From: Anseranas semipalmata
Lineage: Eukaryota > Chordata > Aves > Anseriformes > Anseranatidae
Reading direction: 5' to 3'
Assembly (NCBI GenBank): GCA_013399115.1
Contig: VXAA01003006.1
Location: 941,866-1,005,865, forward strand
DNA length: 64,000 nucleotides
The position numbers were made by a program, and so were the translations under genes. Under the pieces are notes generated by a model, which did not search any database, was not told the DNA's origin, and worked only from the letters and a program-made list of their open reading frames with translations. Numbering within the stretch: position 1 is the stretch's first letter; each line of letters starts with the position of its first letter. Below, piece by piece: positions 24,986 to 38,350 of this stretch.

Positions 24986-27380
24986 AAATACAGGCAACAG
25001 TATAGGTGCCGAGAATTTTAACCACAATCATCTCTTTCAGTGTCTCTCATTCTTTTAACTTAATTAACAGAAGTTAGTCTTTTAACTTTATAACTTAATA
25101 GTTTTACAGCTTTGAATCTATGAAAGACACCATAGCAGATCTTCTGCAAATGCAATTGTGTATTATTATAATTATGGCTAAGAAATTTGCTGTGTGCAGT
25201 AGTAGAATAGGAAAGTAAGACTGCTTTGCCCTTTTCAACTGCTTGGCACAAAAGCATCTGAAACCCTGCAAATTTAGGCCTTGGTCCTGCACCAGCTCTG
25301 TATACCACACATTATACAAATGAGAGGTCCTTTTGCCTGAATGCATAGAGCATTGCCTGATTATAGACAACACTATTTAGTAATTGATTTTGAAGAGCTT
25401 CACCAAGAAAGACACATATGATTATTCTCCTTTTACAATAGAAACTGTGTAATACGGTACATTATAGAAAGTGGCATTAGCCAACAGGGGGTTCCTGGCT
25501 CCCTTTTTGCCAGTCTAACAAGTGGGGGCTGTAAGAGCAATCTCTACATCCTTCATTTTACAATATGGAGAGTGAATTATAGTAGTCCTTGAAATAAAGC
25601 TTTTTATAATTACTGCTAAAATCAAGGGAAATGCACAAAACTACAGCATGAGTAAGGACTGAACTAGTTTTGTAATTCTTTCATGTTTGATTACTTCTGT
25701 TGTTTTAGCAACGTAGATAAGAGTACTTCTAACATATACATCCAAATCCAGTTGGCCACAGCACGTGCTCAGCCTTCCATGACTAAAGTTGCACGCACGT
25801 ACGAGATGGCAAAAGTGTGTCTTTTTAAGATTTATAAATGGTAGAGGACTGAAAGGGTTAAGAAAAACCTTCTGCATATACCTGGTATATAAAACTGTCA
25901 TGTAATCAAACGAGAGGAATGCACTCCACTGTGTACATTAGCAAACACTCCATGCAAGCTGGCTGGCTGAGGCTCAGGGTTTTCAGTGCTGCCCTTGCAC
26001 TACAAAGCCCTTCTTTGTTCTCTCAGCTCTGTTTTAAATATCTGATGACTATTCCACACCATGTCGGTGCCAAATCCCCAGCTTCACTGCAGACTCTTTA
26101 CAACAGCACATTGTGGGCAGATCGGATGGGGATGGGCTGGTAGAGTGTGGGTATCTCCCCTTTCTTTGCTTCTCAGGCAGGTCCTCTCACCAACTCTGCC
26201 ATCTCCCTGTAATTTCTGTAGCCCCTTGTGCAGCCACCTGGATAGTTTTCAAAGCCAGAGGAGTGACTTTGGAGTGCAGAAATTGAACTTGGATCCTGAC
26301 ATAGCAACTGCGCTCTGTGAGTGTTCATCAGGATGGGTGTAGTCAAGGTTCAGCCAAGGAAGGGCAAATGAATCAAAGAGTGTTCTTGCAACAAATATTT
26401 TTGTTGAAACTTGTTGTGCCTATACTGTTGTTGGCTGGATCTTGCCTGAGCTTGCTAGCCAAGTGGGATTGGGCTTTGAAATAAAATTAGATGAAAGATT
26501 TCCTATGAACATGCATACAGAAAGTCAGGAAGTGATGCTGATGACTCAGGAGACGGTGATGTTCCTTCTTGATTTGGAGTTGAAGTACTTCCCTGGAAGG
26601 ATTTTAACACAGCAACACATGTATCCTCTGTTAGATGCGATGTTAAACTAGGGTCTCATCTCCTCATATTCATTAAGGATATTTTATTAAGAAAGGTGAT
26701 GTTCTAGCTTTCCATAAGAGGCAATTCTGTGGTATTGCCTTAACTGCTACTTTGATGCTCATTCTGCACAAAAGATGTTTTTTTTTTCATTCCAGGAAAA
26801 AAAACCATACAATACATACAAAAAACATACAATAAGAATATGGCATCTTCTTTTTGGTCCTAGATCTACTAACTCTGTTCATGAAGAGTACTTCTGTTTT
26901 TCTGGATAAACATAGAGTTAATGTTGTTTCCTGCAATGCTTCAGGATTTCTGTGCATAGACATTAGGGTAGGAGATAAACAGTAAGTTTTCTGAGTTAAG
27001 AGAAGATTTTATACAATATTTTTTCAGTGGTGCTGCCCACTTTTGGTGATTAATGTGAAAAGAAGCTAAACTGCTTGGTTTCCCATTCTGTTTCTTGTTT
27101 CCCTTCCTGAAGCTCCTTGGCATCCGTTCTGGTGTGCTGGAAACTCAGCCCTGCAGTGGGTGGCTGCAGTGCCTTCTAAAATAAACAAACCTGTTTTCAT
27201 TCAAATGTCTTCATTTCACATGCAAATATTTCCTGGTAGACTCGGTAAGAAACCTTTTCTAAAGTAAAACCTATTTATTAAGGGCCACTTGGAGGTGCAT
27301 TGTAATGCTTTTACTTAATCATTTTAAATCCATGAAAGCTAAAATCACTGACAGTAAGGTTTGCGGCACTGTAGAAGCTG
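24986..27380. other. Unique non-coding stretch, no gene seen
   Basis: AT-rich unique DNA. It contains a 10-bp palindromic E-box (agcacgtgct, 25760-25769), which is a possible bHLH or MYC-type site but is unsupported by context. Around 26800-26840 there is a short imperfect repeat of acatacaata. No exon was recognised. Confidence 0.5.
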
Positions 27381-27447
27381 TGCAAGACTCGATGATCCTT
27401 ATGGGTCCCTTCCAACTTGAGATATTCTATGATTCTATGATTCTATA
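27381..27447 (+). mobile_element. CR1 LINE 3' terminus (5'-truncated)
   Basis: The sequence gatgatccttatgggtccc, then ttccaacttgagat, then three octamers attctatg/attctatg/attctata (27424-27447) is the signature 3' end of avian CR1, which ends in tandem ATTCTATGA repeats rather than poly(A). The copy is about 65 bp long, severely 5'-truncated as CR1 usually is, and only mildly diverged, so it is younger than the MIR relics. This is the strongest single clue to a bird genome. Confidence 0.85.
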
Positions 27448-30400
27448 ACTCCTTGGCTTATATAGTCCCATTCAGTGCACACGCTGTGTATAACTGATCA
27501 GAATCCTAGAGGGGACTTGCAATGGCTGCTTAGGCTATGCAAGTGCAGTCACTCGTGTCTTTGCCGTGTTTGCTTCACTAGTACAGGACTGAGTACTTTA
27601 CAAACAGGAATGAATTTCTCTGCAGTAAAGTATTAATACATGATGAGGAGGTGTTATTGTCATTTTACTCAGTAGAGATAAGCAAAAGAGTCAAAGGAAC
27701 TCTCTTAGTGGTATATAAAAGTCTGTACCAGAGTCAGAAATTGATTCCACATGTCATACGATCCTGTTCAATGCCTTATTCATTAAACCATTGGTTCTCA
27801 TTTTGTATAGTACCTCCCATCACATACGCAGTCACAGGAAAGTTCACAGATGAGATCCTGTCCCATTAGGCAGACAGTAATCAGCCAGTGAGTGCCTCAC
27901 TTTTTAACACTGTGGCAGGGGCTATGAACAGGCTACATGTCCATTTGAAAAAAGAAGAAAATACCATGAGATATTTTTAGTGTTCCCCTAGAGTTTGGTG
28001 GAAACCAGATTAATGATTACTATTTTCCCAAAGGTGAATCAGTTAGCCCTTTTATGATGCTTTTAGGAGATTCCTGCTTCCTCTCTTTGCCCCAGCCTCT
28101 TCACTGTCACTATATAAACCTATACTCTTAGGTGACTCCCCGCAATTACAGAAAGTCAATTTTGTGAGAGGCAAAGCTAAAACCGGTACCCTACTTGCAG
28201 GTGGGTGCCTGTGTCCTTTGGTGCAGGCTGCCAGGAAAAAAAGTAAAGTCAGAACTGGAAGGACTTGGGAAATGCTCCTGCTGTAAAATGCTGTAAATGT
28301 AAAATTATATGTTTCTCTTAAGAAGCAAGTTGCTCTCAGGGGAAGGACTGCAGCTGGCATAAACTAAGGGAATCTACACCGATCTGCCCCAAAAAGAAAC
28401 AGATAGACTAAGTAAAAAGAAGGCTGTGTGTTGAAGAGGTAACTATATTTTGTTAGAAATGACCAAAGTAGGCTGTTTTCCTGGCAGTCATTGTTTGGTG
28501 GAGCTGAAAGAATGAGCCAGGTATTATGCCATTACTTGAGATGGGACATTTGGGAGAAATTAAATAGATTTGCTCACTCCAAAAATACTGCTGGGCCTTA
28601 ACTCAAGAGTAGGGAGTTCAACAATGAATGCAGAGCCAGAGCAACCAGGATTCTTGATTCTAGGTGATTCAAGCTGAGCAAAGAGTGGCCACTTCAAGCA
28701 GAAGTTCTCTTACTGCTAGTGAGGACACTGCACTCCTGTGTCCCACATCAAGCGTGCAGGCCCTGTTTTCTGTCAGGCAGGTTGAATGTCATGTGGGATT
28801 AGTTTCCCTCTCTGATTTGGTTGTGTCTGCAGACAGCTTCTTGTTGCCATTCACAAGAAGATGCATCTTGATGAAATACAGCTGTATCTGTCCAGCTGCC
28901 ATACTCATCTGCTGTCATCTGCTTCACTCCAAACCAGAACCTCACACTTTGCTTTCAGTTTCCGTAACTTTCCCTACCACAGTGACAGACACCCTTCTAA
29001 CTACATGTCTCAGCTTCCAAACTTTCTGGCACTTAACTTGTTTGGCTTTCCTGTGAACTTCTAAATCTTTGGGCCCAATCCTTCAGTCCTGTGAGTTCCC
29101 ACATAAGTCAGTCATTGCATAGCGTGGGCACAGCCGGGCTCTATTTTGGCTTTTCTCTAAACGCAACTGAGTGTAGATCTTTTATAAACAGGTGGAAATT
29201 GAACTGTGGATTGGAAAAAGAGCAAATGAATAAGAAAATTAAGAAAATTAATAAGAAATATGTACATGCGATGGGAGGGCACCTCAGTGCAATCCCAAGA
29301 AAGAGCTTCAGCTGACCGCTGAAGACAAATTTGGTGAGTACAACAAAGTGAGAAGATCCTTCCCTTCTCTTCAGTGTAAAATACATGCTTGCTAATACGT
29401 AGATGGTGTTGGGAGGTGTATTGTGTGAAGATTTGTTTTTTTCTGAGAGCACTACCATACTGCCCCAAGGAAGAAAAAGATTTCAAGTGGCCTTTCTCCA
29501 CTTTGTTGTCAGGTTAGCCGCTATTTCTCCCAGGATAACAGGAGTGCCTGATACACTGAGCAGATGCGCCGTGAAGGATGTGGGGAAAGCTACTATATTG
29601 GGATCAAAAGCATACTTTATCTCTCTGTAGCATGTAAACATTTGACCTGATAAATACTAGAACTTCTTCATTGGCCTCTTTCTTTTTATTTGTCTTTAAA
29701 GAACATCTAAGTCCCCATATCTATACATTGAAATAATATTTTATGGTGAGTTGAATGAGCTTTGCAGCATTAAGAAAACCTATTGAGGTCAAGGGTGACA
29801 GAGTTTCAAATTGAGTAGCTGGGGAAAAACTCATATCGCTGGATGCTTATTGCTTATTGGGAAGTCCATCTGTGTATGTTGCCTGGGGAAGTACTGTGTG
29901 TGTTTGCTTAGGAAATCCAAGAGAAATTTAGTTTTAAGAGTGTTGGCGGAAGTTTTATCTTGATTCCATTCACATTTAGCTGAAATACATCGAATTAGGT
30001 TGCCTACTGCAGTCAGAAGAAATAGAGTTTTACCTGTACTGGTGACTTGTGAGTTGCAGTGTGCTCCAGGCTGTGCTTATGGGACCTCAGCTCATTAGTA
30101 GAGTGTTTTTAATGCGTTTCTAGTGTTTTGAGGGACTCTTACGGAATGACACTTCCACCAGCAATCTCTGTTTAAAAGTTTTGCTCTCTGAGATATGCAT
30201 ATTCACGGACAAAGTGAGTGAGTGGGGGAATGTATTCAATTTTCTGACTTCAAATGGGAATGCTTTTCATTTAAACAAAATTGGAAGGTAGTATCCCTTA
30301 AATAACTTTAAAAGGCTGCTCTTTTTCAGAAGAGCTAATGTTTTGTTCTTGAGACAGGTTCTGTGTATGTACTGCTCATGCAGTGCTGCGTCAAACAGCA

Positions 30401-31577
30401 GCCATCTGTAGGAGCAGCAGAGCTGAAGGTCAAGAAACAGACTGCAGGTGTCTTCCCCCAGGGAACTTTTCATACCTGCTGCTCGGTGCAACCTAACCTA
30501 TTGCATAAGTGAGAGGTTTGCTCTTCTGAAGAATGTTAATGATCCTCAAGGACCGTATTGTGTTGGCAGGGATGATTTAGAAGGATTCAGAGTGAACGTG
30601 AGAGGCAAAAGGCAACCTTCATCTGCTGCCATATGTTGGATGGTGCTGTTTGACTATGAAGGTGTCTGATCCTTCTCCAAAACATCAGAGATACAACTGC
30701 TCTCCAGCATTAATAGATAAATCAGCAAGGAATATATATTTTCTTTTCCCTTTGTGCCTATTTTTAAGTAGATTTGATCCTGATGAAAAGCCCTGGAGTG
30801 ACAGCCCTAGTGATTTCACTCTTGTATTCCAAAACCATGATGAGCAGAAACCATGGGAATGCAGACTGCACTGATGTGGGAGAAGGATGTGCCTTTTTAC
30901 ATAGCTGGTGTCCCCTAAGACACAGCCTGGAGCAGACCTGGTTTACGAGTTGCTCTTCTGACACTGGCAACAAGAGGTAGGAGGTAAAGAGTGTGCTGTT
31001 GTACTTGACAGAGGGACAGCATGCCAGCCTTTGAAGAACTGATGGCAGTTGCAAAAGGAACTGCATAAGGTGGTTGTATTGCATCTTTTTTTGTGTTCTC
31101 TTAGTAATACTAAATAATCAAAACACACAGTAAGTGATGGCTGATTTTAGCTTGGAATGCTCTGGGCATGTGAGCGCTCCTGATATTGAAAGAATAACTG
31201 GACTCTGATGTAGCGGCAAATTCATTATAGGGAGCTCCCTGAAATCCATGCAGTTTCAGCCAGGACTAATTCAGCCTTTGCCTTTGGGTAAGCTCTTAGA
31301 GTCACACAGTCTATTATAGGTTTAGAAAACTTTTTGTTCTTCCACAGATCCCTCTGGATCTGTCAGTGAGTGTTTCTAATGTCTGCTCTACCTGTTCCTG
31401 GTATGAACAAAGGACTATACTGCTGGCAACTCAGTACACCCCTTACACAGTATTATTTTCAAGCCCTGCATTTTTTGCTGTTGCTGGAATAGTATCATAC
31501 AGAACCCAGCTTTCTGGAGTAGAGAGGTAATGCTGATCTTCTGACCCAGAAACCCACCCCAATCTTACAATACAGCA
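27448..31577. other. Unique non-coding stretch, no gene seen
   Basis: No recognised gene. The short section 29070-29110 (gggcccaatccttcagtcc) resembles an old amniote interspersed repeat but is too short to assign. A pyrimidine-rich acceptor-like site (agatccttcccttctcttcag) lies near 29371, and another (ttttcttttccctttgtgcc then tttttaagtag) ends at 30771. The plus frame after 30771 is open for 33 codons before TGA with no donor, so it is not called as an exon. Confidence 0.45.
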
Positions 31578-31585
31578 TATAAAAG
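31578..31585 (+). promoter_or_regulatory. TATA-box-like sequence
   Basis: TATAAAAG followed by GG is a perfect match to the TATA consensus, and the 40 bp downstream are GC-richer than the surroundings. There is no supporting initiator, first exon or CpG island, so it is a candidate only. Confidence 0.15.
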
Positions 31586-34500
31586 GGTGCCGCAGACAGC
31601 CCCAGACTGGACACAAGGCATTGATTTCACTGGGGGAGTTGTGCTGACATCCTGGACCGTGAGAGCGCAGCTGGGGCAGTTTAAAAGCAGCAGTCAGGTT
31701 CCAAGAGGAAAGCCAGGCTTTTATTATTCACGCTACAGTCACCTATTGTTTTGCTTCTTGTTTTTCTCAAGATATTTAGACGTGTCTGGTGGGCAGGAAA
31801 GTGAAATATGGGGAGTGCCAGCTCTAGGCAGCCACAGCACTCCCAGGTACTCTGCAAACTTCCTCCTCACAGCTCTGTTCCTGCTGTTTCACACCAAAGC
31901 TGTAGCTCCTGTCTGAGCATTTGGTCCTGAAGCTCACAGCCGCTACCTCCAGCCTGGCCTGCACACATTTGGCTAATTTCACTGTGTAATCCCACACAAC
32001 TCTGCCAAATCATCTCAAGTTTAGTCAAGAGCAGCCAGGCCAGGATATGTTTTAAAATGAATCTGCAAATAGGATGTAATTATACAGTGTTCTGTAATGA
32101 TTTTGTGATAGCTGTTGAAGACTGGTGTGATCCTTTTGACTTTGATTTCAGCTGGGATCTTGGACAGAAGTGAATACATAAGTGGAGTCTCACTCATTAA
32201 ATGACTCTTCACAGCTTCAAAAGGATACTATTAATGAAACCAGAATATTTAATATTTGTTAGCTGAATAAAACCCAACAAGTATGATTCTCTGGTCTGTA
32301 AAGCCATGTGAAAGTAATGGTCCTAGAGCCACCAGCTACCCAGTAGAGAATTCCTCCTGCTTAGGGTAACATTTCACTGGTGAGAACAACCAGCTGCCTG
32401 TCCTTCCGCCTGTAGTAAGATGTGTATAAGAGAACAATTTGAAATAAATCCGCACGTACTTTATCTTCTGCTGTATTAACTCTTTGTTTGGGGTAGTTCT
32501 GTTATGAGCAAGAGCTTGGCAGCTAAGGGCGAAATATCTGCAACTAGCTTCTCTCCATGCCCTAACTTCTCCTCCAAGCCACTGTCAGAGAGAGTGGAGA
32601 AATGAGCCCACTTTTACAATGTTAAAAACATTTGAATCATTGCTGTTATCACAGAACTCATGACAGTTCCACCAAGATCCAGACGCTGATGTTATGCTAT
32701 AATAAAAGTGTTGGGACCAGCCTCTTCGCTGATATAATCCACAAGGGGGAATTTGGGCTGTAGCATGGATTATGTTTTAGAGAATCAGATCACTGTATTG
32801 CTTCATGTGCCAAAAATTCCTTTTATAGCACTCAGGGTGACACCTTTCTTCCACATTCCGAACTGCTCAGATTGTTTGCATGTAGCCAAATGTGTACACT
32901 CAGTTTGCCATGCTAAATAAAGGTAATCTAATTGTAAAGTAAACCCTCCTGGTGATGGAGGTGGGGGGGAATATCTGGTGTTCCCATGGAGGACACAGAT
33001 AGAGACCTGACTTGCTACCATCTGCCATCTCTTGCATTTGTTTCCAATTGTGAAAGGCCTGCAGTGCATTGGCTGACCCAAAATGCAGGGCCCTACAACA
33101 GGGAGTTGTGGGGTTTGAATGAAGACAGAACATCCCACACTGGTCAGAATCATCCGCAGAAGGCATCAATGTGTCAACTTAGACACCAAAAAAAAAAAAA
33201 AAGAAAGAAAGAAAAAGAATGCTTATTAAAAAAATGAATGTAAAAAAATTCTTGACTCCCCAAGCTGCTCATGTTTCATCACCTCTATCACGATTGCTAG
33301 TTGCAAAGGTAGATTTCTGGTTTGAAAGACTAATAATATGCCAGTGCTAATAAGCTGGAGTTTCATGGACAATGTATTGAATTCCCAGGACTGCTGTTGC
33401 TGGCTCTCAGCAAGACCAGTGACCAGTGGGAGTTTTTAGGCATAGGGTATACACCTAATAACATAGGTATAGTTACAAGTAATTGTTGACGGAGCATGCT
33501 GCATTTTTATTCCTAGCTAAATAACAGAGAATCTAAAAGTGGTATCTTACTTGTTAGTATTATCTTGCTAATAAAGAGCCTGATGGAGTTAGATGAGTTG
33601 AGCCAGAAATGCTTTACATCCATTTTCCTCTAACCACAGGTTGTAGTCAGTGCCTGGAGAAGCTGATCCTGTTTTGGCCAGTTCCATGGCCGAAGCAGTG
33701 GGGTTTTTTGCCTTTCCTCTGCAAAGAGTTCATGTTTTTTGAGCTCTTGCTGTGCATAGTGTCTGTGGGAAGTGCCTGCTCACACCTGGGGGAAATACAC
33801 AAAGCAAAGAGCCTTTAATTGCTTCTGGAACAGTACAGAGAATTGTTTAGATTAGATTTACTTTTCTGATTTGTGCTTAGAGACAGAGCTGACCTCTGCC
33901 AGGACTACAAAGAGCACCCAGCTGAGGTGGTTAACATCTCTTAGGAAACAGTTCAGGAACGAGCCTAACTCACTGCCCAGTGCTGTAGTGATTACAGTAA
34001 ATCCTCATCTTCTGCTGACTTCAGCAGGGTATTTGTAGACAGCAGTTCTGATTCTAACAGGATCTCAGAGCCCAAAGAATGTGAAGCACGAAGGCTTCAG
34101 TATCAGTCTGCTCGGCCATAATAGCAGTTTTCTTTAGCAGCTTTCATTTACAATACTTCAAACTGGTATGTTTTTCCTTTAAAACGGGACATATATGAGT
34201 GCTCTGCTTGAGGGAAGCGTGAGGAAGAAAAAGTTCTGCGGCACCTTTAGCGAAAGCAGCAGAGTCTTGAGTCTTGGGCACTGTAATCTTGCCTAGCGGG
34301 ACAAGTCAAATCCCACTGGAGAGCTCTGTACAGTAGCTGTACTTTGCTAGTTAAGTGTCCTTATTTCCCCAATCCTTATATCAGCTTTAGGATATATAAA
34401 GATTTATATGACTCTCTATAACATTGGCCCCTTGCACACTGCATCACATGCATTGCTACAGTTCCTGTCTTTGCTAGTTAAGTCTCTAAAGCTGTCATCT

Positions 34501-35659
34501 CAGTCTCTGCCTTGTTTTATTTGGCATCCTTGTCTCCTGGTTCTGTCAGTCCTGTACGTCGCCCTTTTCGGCTCTGCTCCAACAGTAGAGAAGGTGTCCA
34601 TATTTCTGCCCCCTGTCTGTCCTGTTGCTGGTAGGTATGGCTCTAAAAAGAGATACGCTGCTTCTGTCACTCCTTGTTCTGCAGCTGAAAAATTGTAACG
34701 TTTTAAATTATGCATGTTTATTGTATTAGTGGTGAAGAGCATGTGAGCGCACTGCAAAATAGGTACCTCAGTTACTGCTCTGCGGCTTCTGTGGGTTGGT
34801 TTGGTCATGCTCCAGTACATATATATGTGTATCGCAAATGTTGGTACATTGGTTGGCAGAGTACAGCCTAGAAACTATGCATTTAATGTGTTTAATATAG
34901 CAGGAAACAAGATCTCTCCTTTTACTCTTAAGAACAGCCCCATAGGACAGGGATGAAGGGCACTGGCATATGAGTGATACTGCTAATATACACAGAGCCA
35001 GAAACAGTGTATCTCAAAAGCAGCCTTTATCTATCTGCACGAGGCACACAAGAGCATTGGCTTAAAAAAGCCACAACATGAAGTTTGTAATTAAGGTCCC
35101 GTCAAATGCGAGCTGATCTTGAAGCCAGATGGAAGATGGATGCTGGTTTTTGCCTTCTTCCCAAACTGTCTGTTTCAGAAAGACATCGGGTTTTTTTAGT
35201 CTATTATTTGTAAATACAAGCAAAACAAAGACCGAAGGCTAAAGCAGCCAAACCTTACAAGCACTCCCTGCTTCTCCTCAAATGGCTGTTGCTCTGGTCT
35301 GTGCTTTGAAGGCAACAGGCTGCTCTTCTCCTGGCACTGCAGAGGGGACCAGACTTCTCCAGACTCTCAGGCCCAGCATCTCTGCTGTTTTTCACGATGT
35401 TTAGGAACTTGATGCCCGTGCAGAGGCACACTGTCTCACTTTGGAAAACTCTTAGCAGCGTAGAAGCTGTAAGCTAGATTAATTTGAGCACCAGAAAATG
35501 CTTTGGCATTTATGGATATGACTGTCTTTCTACCATTTTGTCAGTAATACTGTTTGCTTTCATCTTAGTTATCCTTTAAACAGTGTCAGTGTGCATGAGA
35601 TCAGTGCCACAGCCTTAACGAAAATAGGTTTCATTTGTTATTTGAGATGTCCTTTTAAG
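31586..35659. other. Unique non-coding stretch with A-rich run
   Basis: No gene recognised. An A15 run followed by (GAAA)n occupies 33188-33216. No retroposed body could be identified upstream of it. Confidence 0.5.
33188..33216. repeat. A-rich / (GAAA)n simple repeat
   Basis: Fifteen A residues followed by several GAAA units, seen directly. It may be the tail of an unrecognisably old retroposon or a microsatellite. Confidence 0.75.
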
Positions 35660-35780
35660 TGCCGAAGAAGGAGAATCTGGGACCCTTGGATCTCAAGTCT
35701 GAGAAGCTGCCTGGAAACAAGAATGATACCGAAGAGCTGATAAAATGTTCAGATCAAGTGCAGGGCAAAACAAAATCTGT
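35660..35780 (+). CDS. Candidate internal coding exon, product unknown
   Basis: The 121-bp segment sits between a usable acceptor (gatgtccttttaag, AG at 35658-35659) and a consensus donor (gtaagtga from 35781). Only one of three frames is open, and it is open throughout: two bases, 39 codons, two bases. The peptide contains KSEKLPGNKNDTEELIKC and is lysine/glutamate/asparagine rich with no recognised domain, resembling a disordered linker. Codons are coding-like (AAG, GAG and CTG dominate). There is no neighbouring exon I can join to it, so it may be an isolated exon of a gene whose other exons lie outside the window, a lncRNA exon, or a decoy. The upstream in-frame TAA straddles the acceptor, so the open frame starts exactly with the putative exon. 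Confidence 0.27.
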
Positions 35781-37559
35781 GTAAGTGATGGAAGGGGAAC
35801 ATGGTTGTTCAATGTCTTGTTTTTATAACAAGATATGATGAGGAATTTGGAAATTTTAGGTATATAACTTTTAGAAATTCAGACACATGATAAAGAATTT
35901 AGAAAGTGTTATGCCATCTTCATTTTGAATGTACCGCATCTATAAAACGTAGTCTTTTACGTTGTGGTTTTTCTATTTACAAGTAGGCCTAGGAGAACGC
36001 CTGGTGATTTAGGCATACTTGACAAAGAGTTCATAACGCATTCATGGATGACCCTTGTAGATGCAATTACCTTATGGAAAAAGTTTCCCATGCCCAACTA
36101 AGGAACATATTTAGGCCATTTCAGCTACATAAAGGAAATGAATGTACAGCAGAGGTCAATGCCCTAACTGTTCTGTGCCAGAAATCCTTTGTACATTCTT
36201 TGAGGTGGTATTTATACTGAAGTATGCATTATCTGTAGCTTGTTTATAAATATGTCTGCTAACTCTATACAGCATTTCTGCCTGTAGAAGCTCTTATAAT
36301 AACATATACCCCAGGGTTTAATTTATCCTTCTCCCAGCCTGATTGTTCTTTTTTCTTTATAATTCATTTAATAGGCTAACACTGGCAACTCAAGTTTTGT
36401 TCTTTTTTCTCTCTCTTTTTTGTTCTCTTCTTTTTTCCCCCTCACAAATTATTGCAAGTCATTGTGCACTAAATATAGTTCTGTTTTCTGCTTTCCAGAT
36501 GCGGAGAGCTTGGCATACATCCTTACAGCATTCCAGCCTAATTCTTTCTCTCTCTCTCTCTCTCTGTCACACACACACAACTATTCAAAGAAAATTTATT
36601 GAGTTCAGTGCTGCAAGAAAATCTTGATAGTTCTCTTTGTAGAATGGAGATTAAGTTTGAGGAGAACTTACTCATGTTACATTTTTGTAGGCTTTATATT
36701 CAATTGCTGTACCCCATATTCATTCTTATGATGGCCTAATACATGGTTCTTGTTCACTTACGTAGTTCATGAAAGATTTCATCTCTACACACATTTCACT
36801 GTGCATTTTAATTATTTAGATCTCAAATTTTGCAGTCTGATCTAGCCAGGGAAATTTTACTTCTGGTGCAACTAGAGTATACTAGAATATCAGGGCCAGC
36901 TTCAGAGATGTTTCAGCTCAAAATATGGAAGTTCCACAGCAAAAGTCAGTAGAGTGGAAAAGTATATACATGTCTGAGCCACAGCTGCAAATTCAGTTTG
37001 GACATGATTAGAACTTATTACAGGTATCCAAAGCAACACTAATTTTCAAGAAAATTAACTTTCTGCTCTGTTTCTTTTGTGAGCTGGTGCTGGTATCCTC
37101 ATAAGGGCTGCCCACCAGGCAAGTGACTGTTTTGGTAATGATCAAATAGTTCATATATAGCGTATGTAATATTCCTAGCTTTTAAAGCGATTTGGACTAT
37201 TAAAAGACATAGAGCAAATCTGTAGTTTTGATTTTATTGACAATCAGTAGTGCCTTGCACCAATTAAGGTATGTATTTATGCTGAAATTTGCTAGGATCA
37301 ATGTATTTGGGTATTTATCCGCCACTGAATGCAGCTGTGATGCAACATGGCAGCTGTTTAGGGCAGGAAGCAAGGGAAATGTTGTGTCTAATCTAAGCTG
37401 CAGTGGGAAGTGATTGGCAGAACATATTTACCCTGAAGATGGGTCTGTACTGCCTAACACAGTGGGTAATCCTGACTGGGGCTTTGGCACGCTACTTTAG
37501 TACAAATGCAAACAACTATTCATTTTGAGACTTGGTTAAAGCACCAGGATTAAATTTCT
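35781..37559. other. AT-rich non-coding stretch
   Basis: AT-rich unique sequence with a (TC)n(CA)n microsatellite at 36547-36579. No gene recognised. Confidence 0.5.
36547..36579. repeat. (TC)n followed by (CA)n microsatellite
   Basis: About nine TC units are followed by GT and then about six CA units, seen directly. Compound dinucleotide repeats of this kind are usually length-polymorphic. Confidence 0.85.
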
Positions 37560-38350
37560 CTGCAGTCTTTTGTAAACTGCCTCAAATCTGTGCTGACCAC
37601 GGCCCCGTCTCCCTCAGGACAGCACTCTGTTCCCCTCGGAATCTTGCCTGGGAGAAGACCGAGCCCTGTCCCACCACGAAGCCCCTTCCTGCAGCATCTG
37701 CTCCTGGGAACCGTAGCAGCCTAGCTCACTGTGAGACTGGCTGGGAAAAACAGAGGGCTCTGGCTGGGTGCCATTGCTTGATTTCCATAATGCTTACTTA
37801 ATGTCATAAATGCACAAAGCCTACAAAACATCAGCAAAGCTGCGAGGCTAGATAAAATCTGGTTCCTAGGACTGATCTGTGCACTGCCCGGCTGATGGGG
37901 AGAAGCTTCCCGGGAGGTTTCCAGCCCTTGGGATTCCAGAGGAGTGGTGGTCCCAGGTGCTGCTGCCAGGCCTGTCCCATAGCAGCTTGCGAAGAGGTAT
38001 CAGCATCAGGCCGTGGCTTGCTGCTCACCCACTCCTCTCACAGCACAAGGAGCATGTCATTCAAAACCGAAAACAGCGGCAGTTCAGCACAGGGCTGGCA
38101 GGAAAGGATCACGCAGGGCATGCTGCAGACGCCCTCCTGGCATCGCGCTCTGCCAAAAGCTGGCTGGCGGGGAGGGGGCTGAAGGAGATGGCCGTTCTCG
38201 GCAGCCTAACAAGGGGCCGCATTGTTTCTGGGCCTATCAGTTGGTTTCTGATTCACCCACGGCCAGCGCGCCCTGATCAGATCACAGCTGGCCCGAGGAT
38301 ACGCTTTCCAGTGCATTTAGTGCTTGGAACAGTCCCAGGTTTCGGGAACA
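37560..38350. promoter_or_regulatory. GC-richer block with CpGs, function unknown
   Basis: GC and CpG density are raised over about 800 bp, with about 20 CpGs between 37860 and 38350 by eye. A 159-codon plus frame (37879-38358) runs through it, but long frames are expected in GC-rich DNA and two other plus frames are also open. The section cctgatcagatcacagctgg near 38270 carries GATC- and E-box-like motifs. It may be a weak CpG island or an enhancer. Confidence 0.2.

Noticed and set aside
30772..30874. Acidic 33-codon plus segment after a strong pyrimidine-rich acceptor
   Set aside because: Ends at TGA with no donor before it and no nearby poly(A) signal; too short to support.
31578..31585. 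TATA box as evidence for a gene starting near 31600
   Set aside because: No first exon, CpG island or initiator accompanies it; kept only as a low-confidence site.
33188..33216. A15 plus (GAAA)n as the tail of a processed pseudogene
   Set aside because: No coding resemblance or target-site duplication could be recognised upstream.
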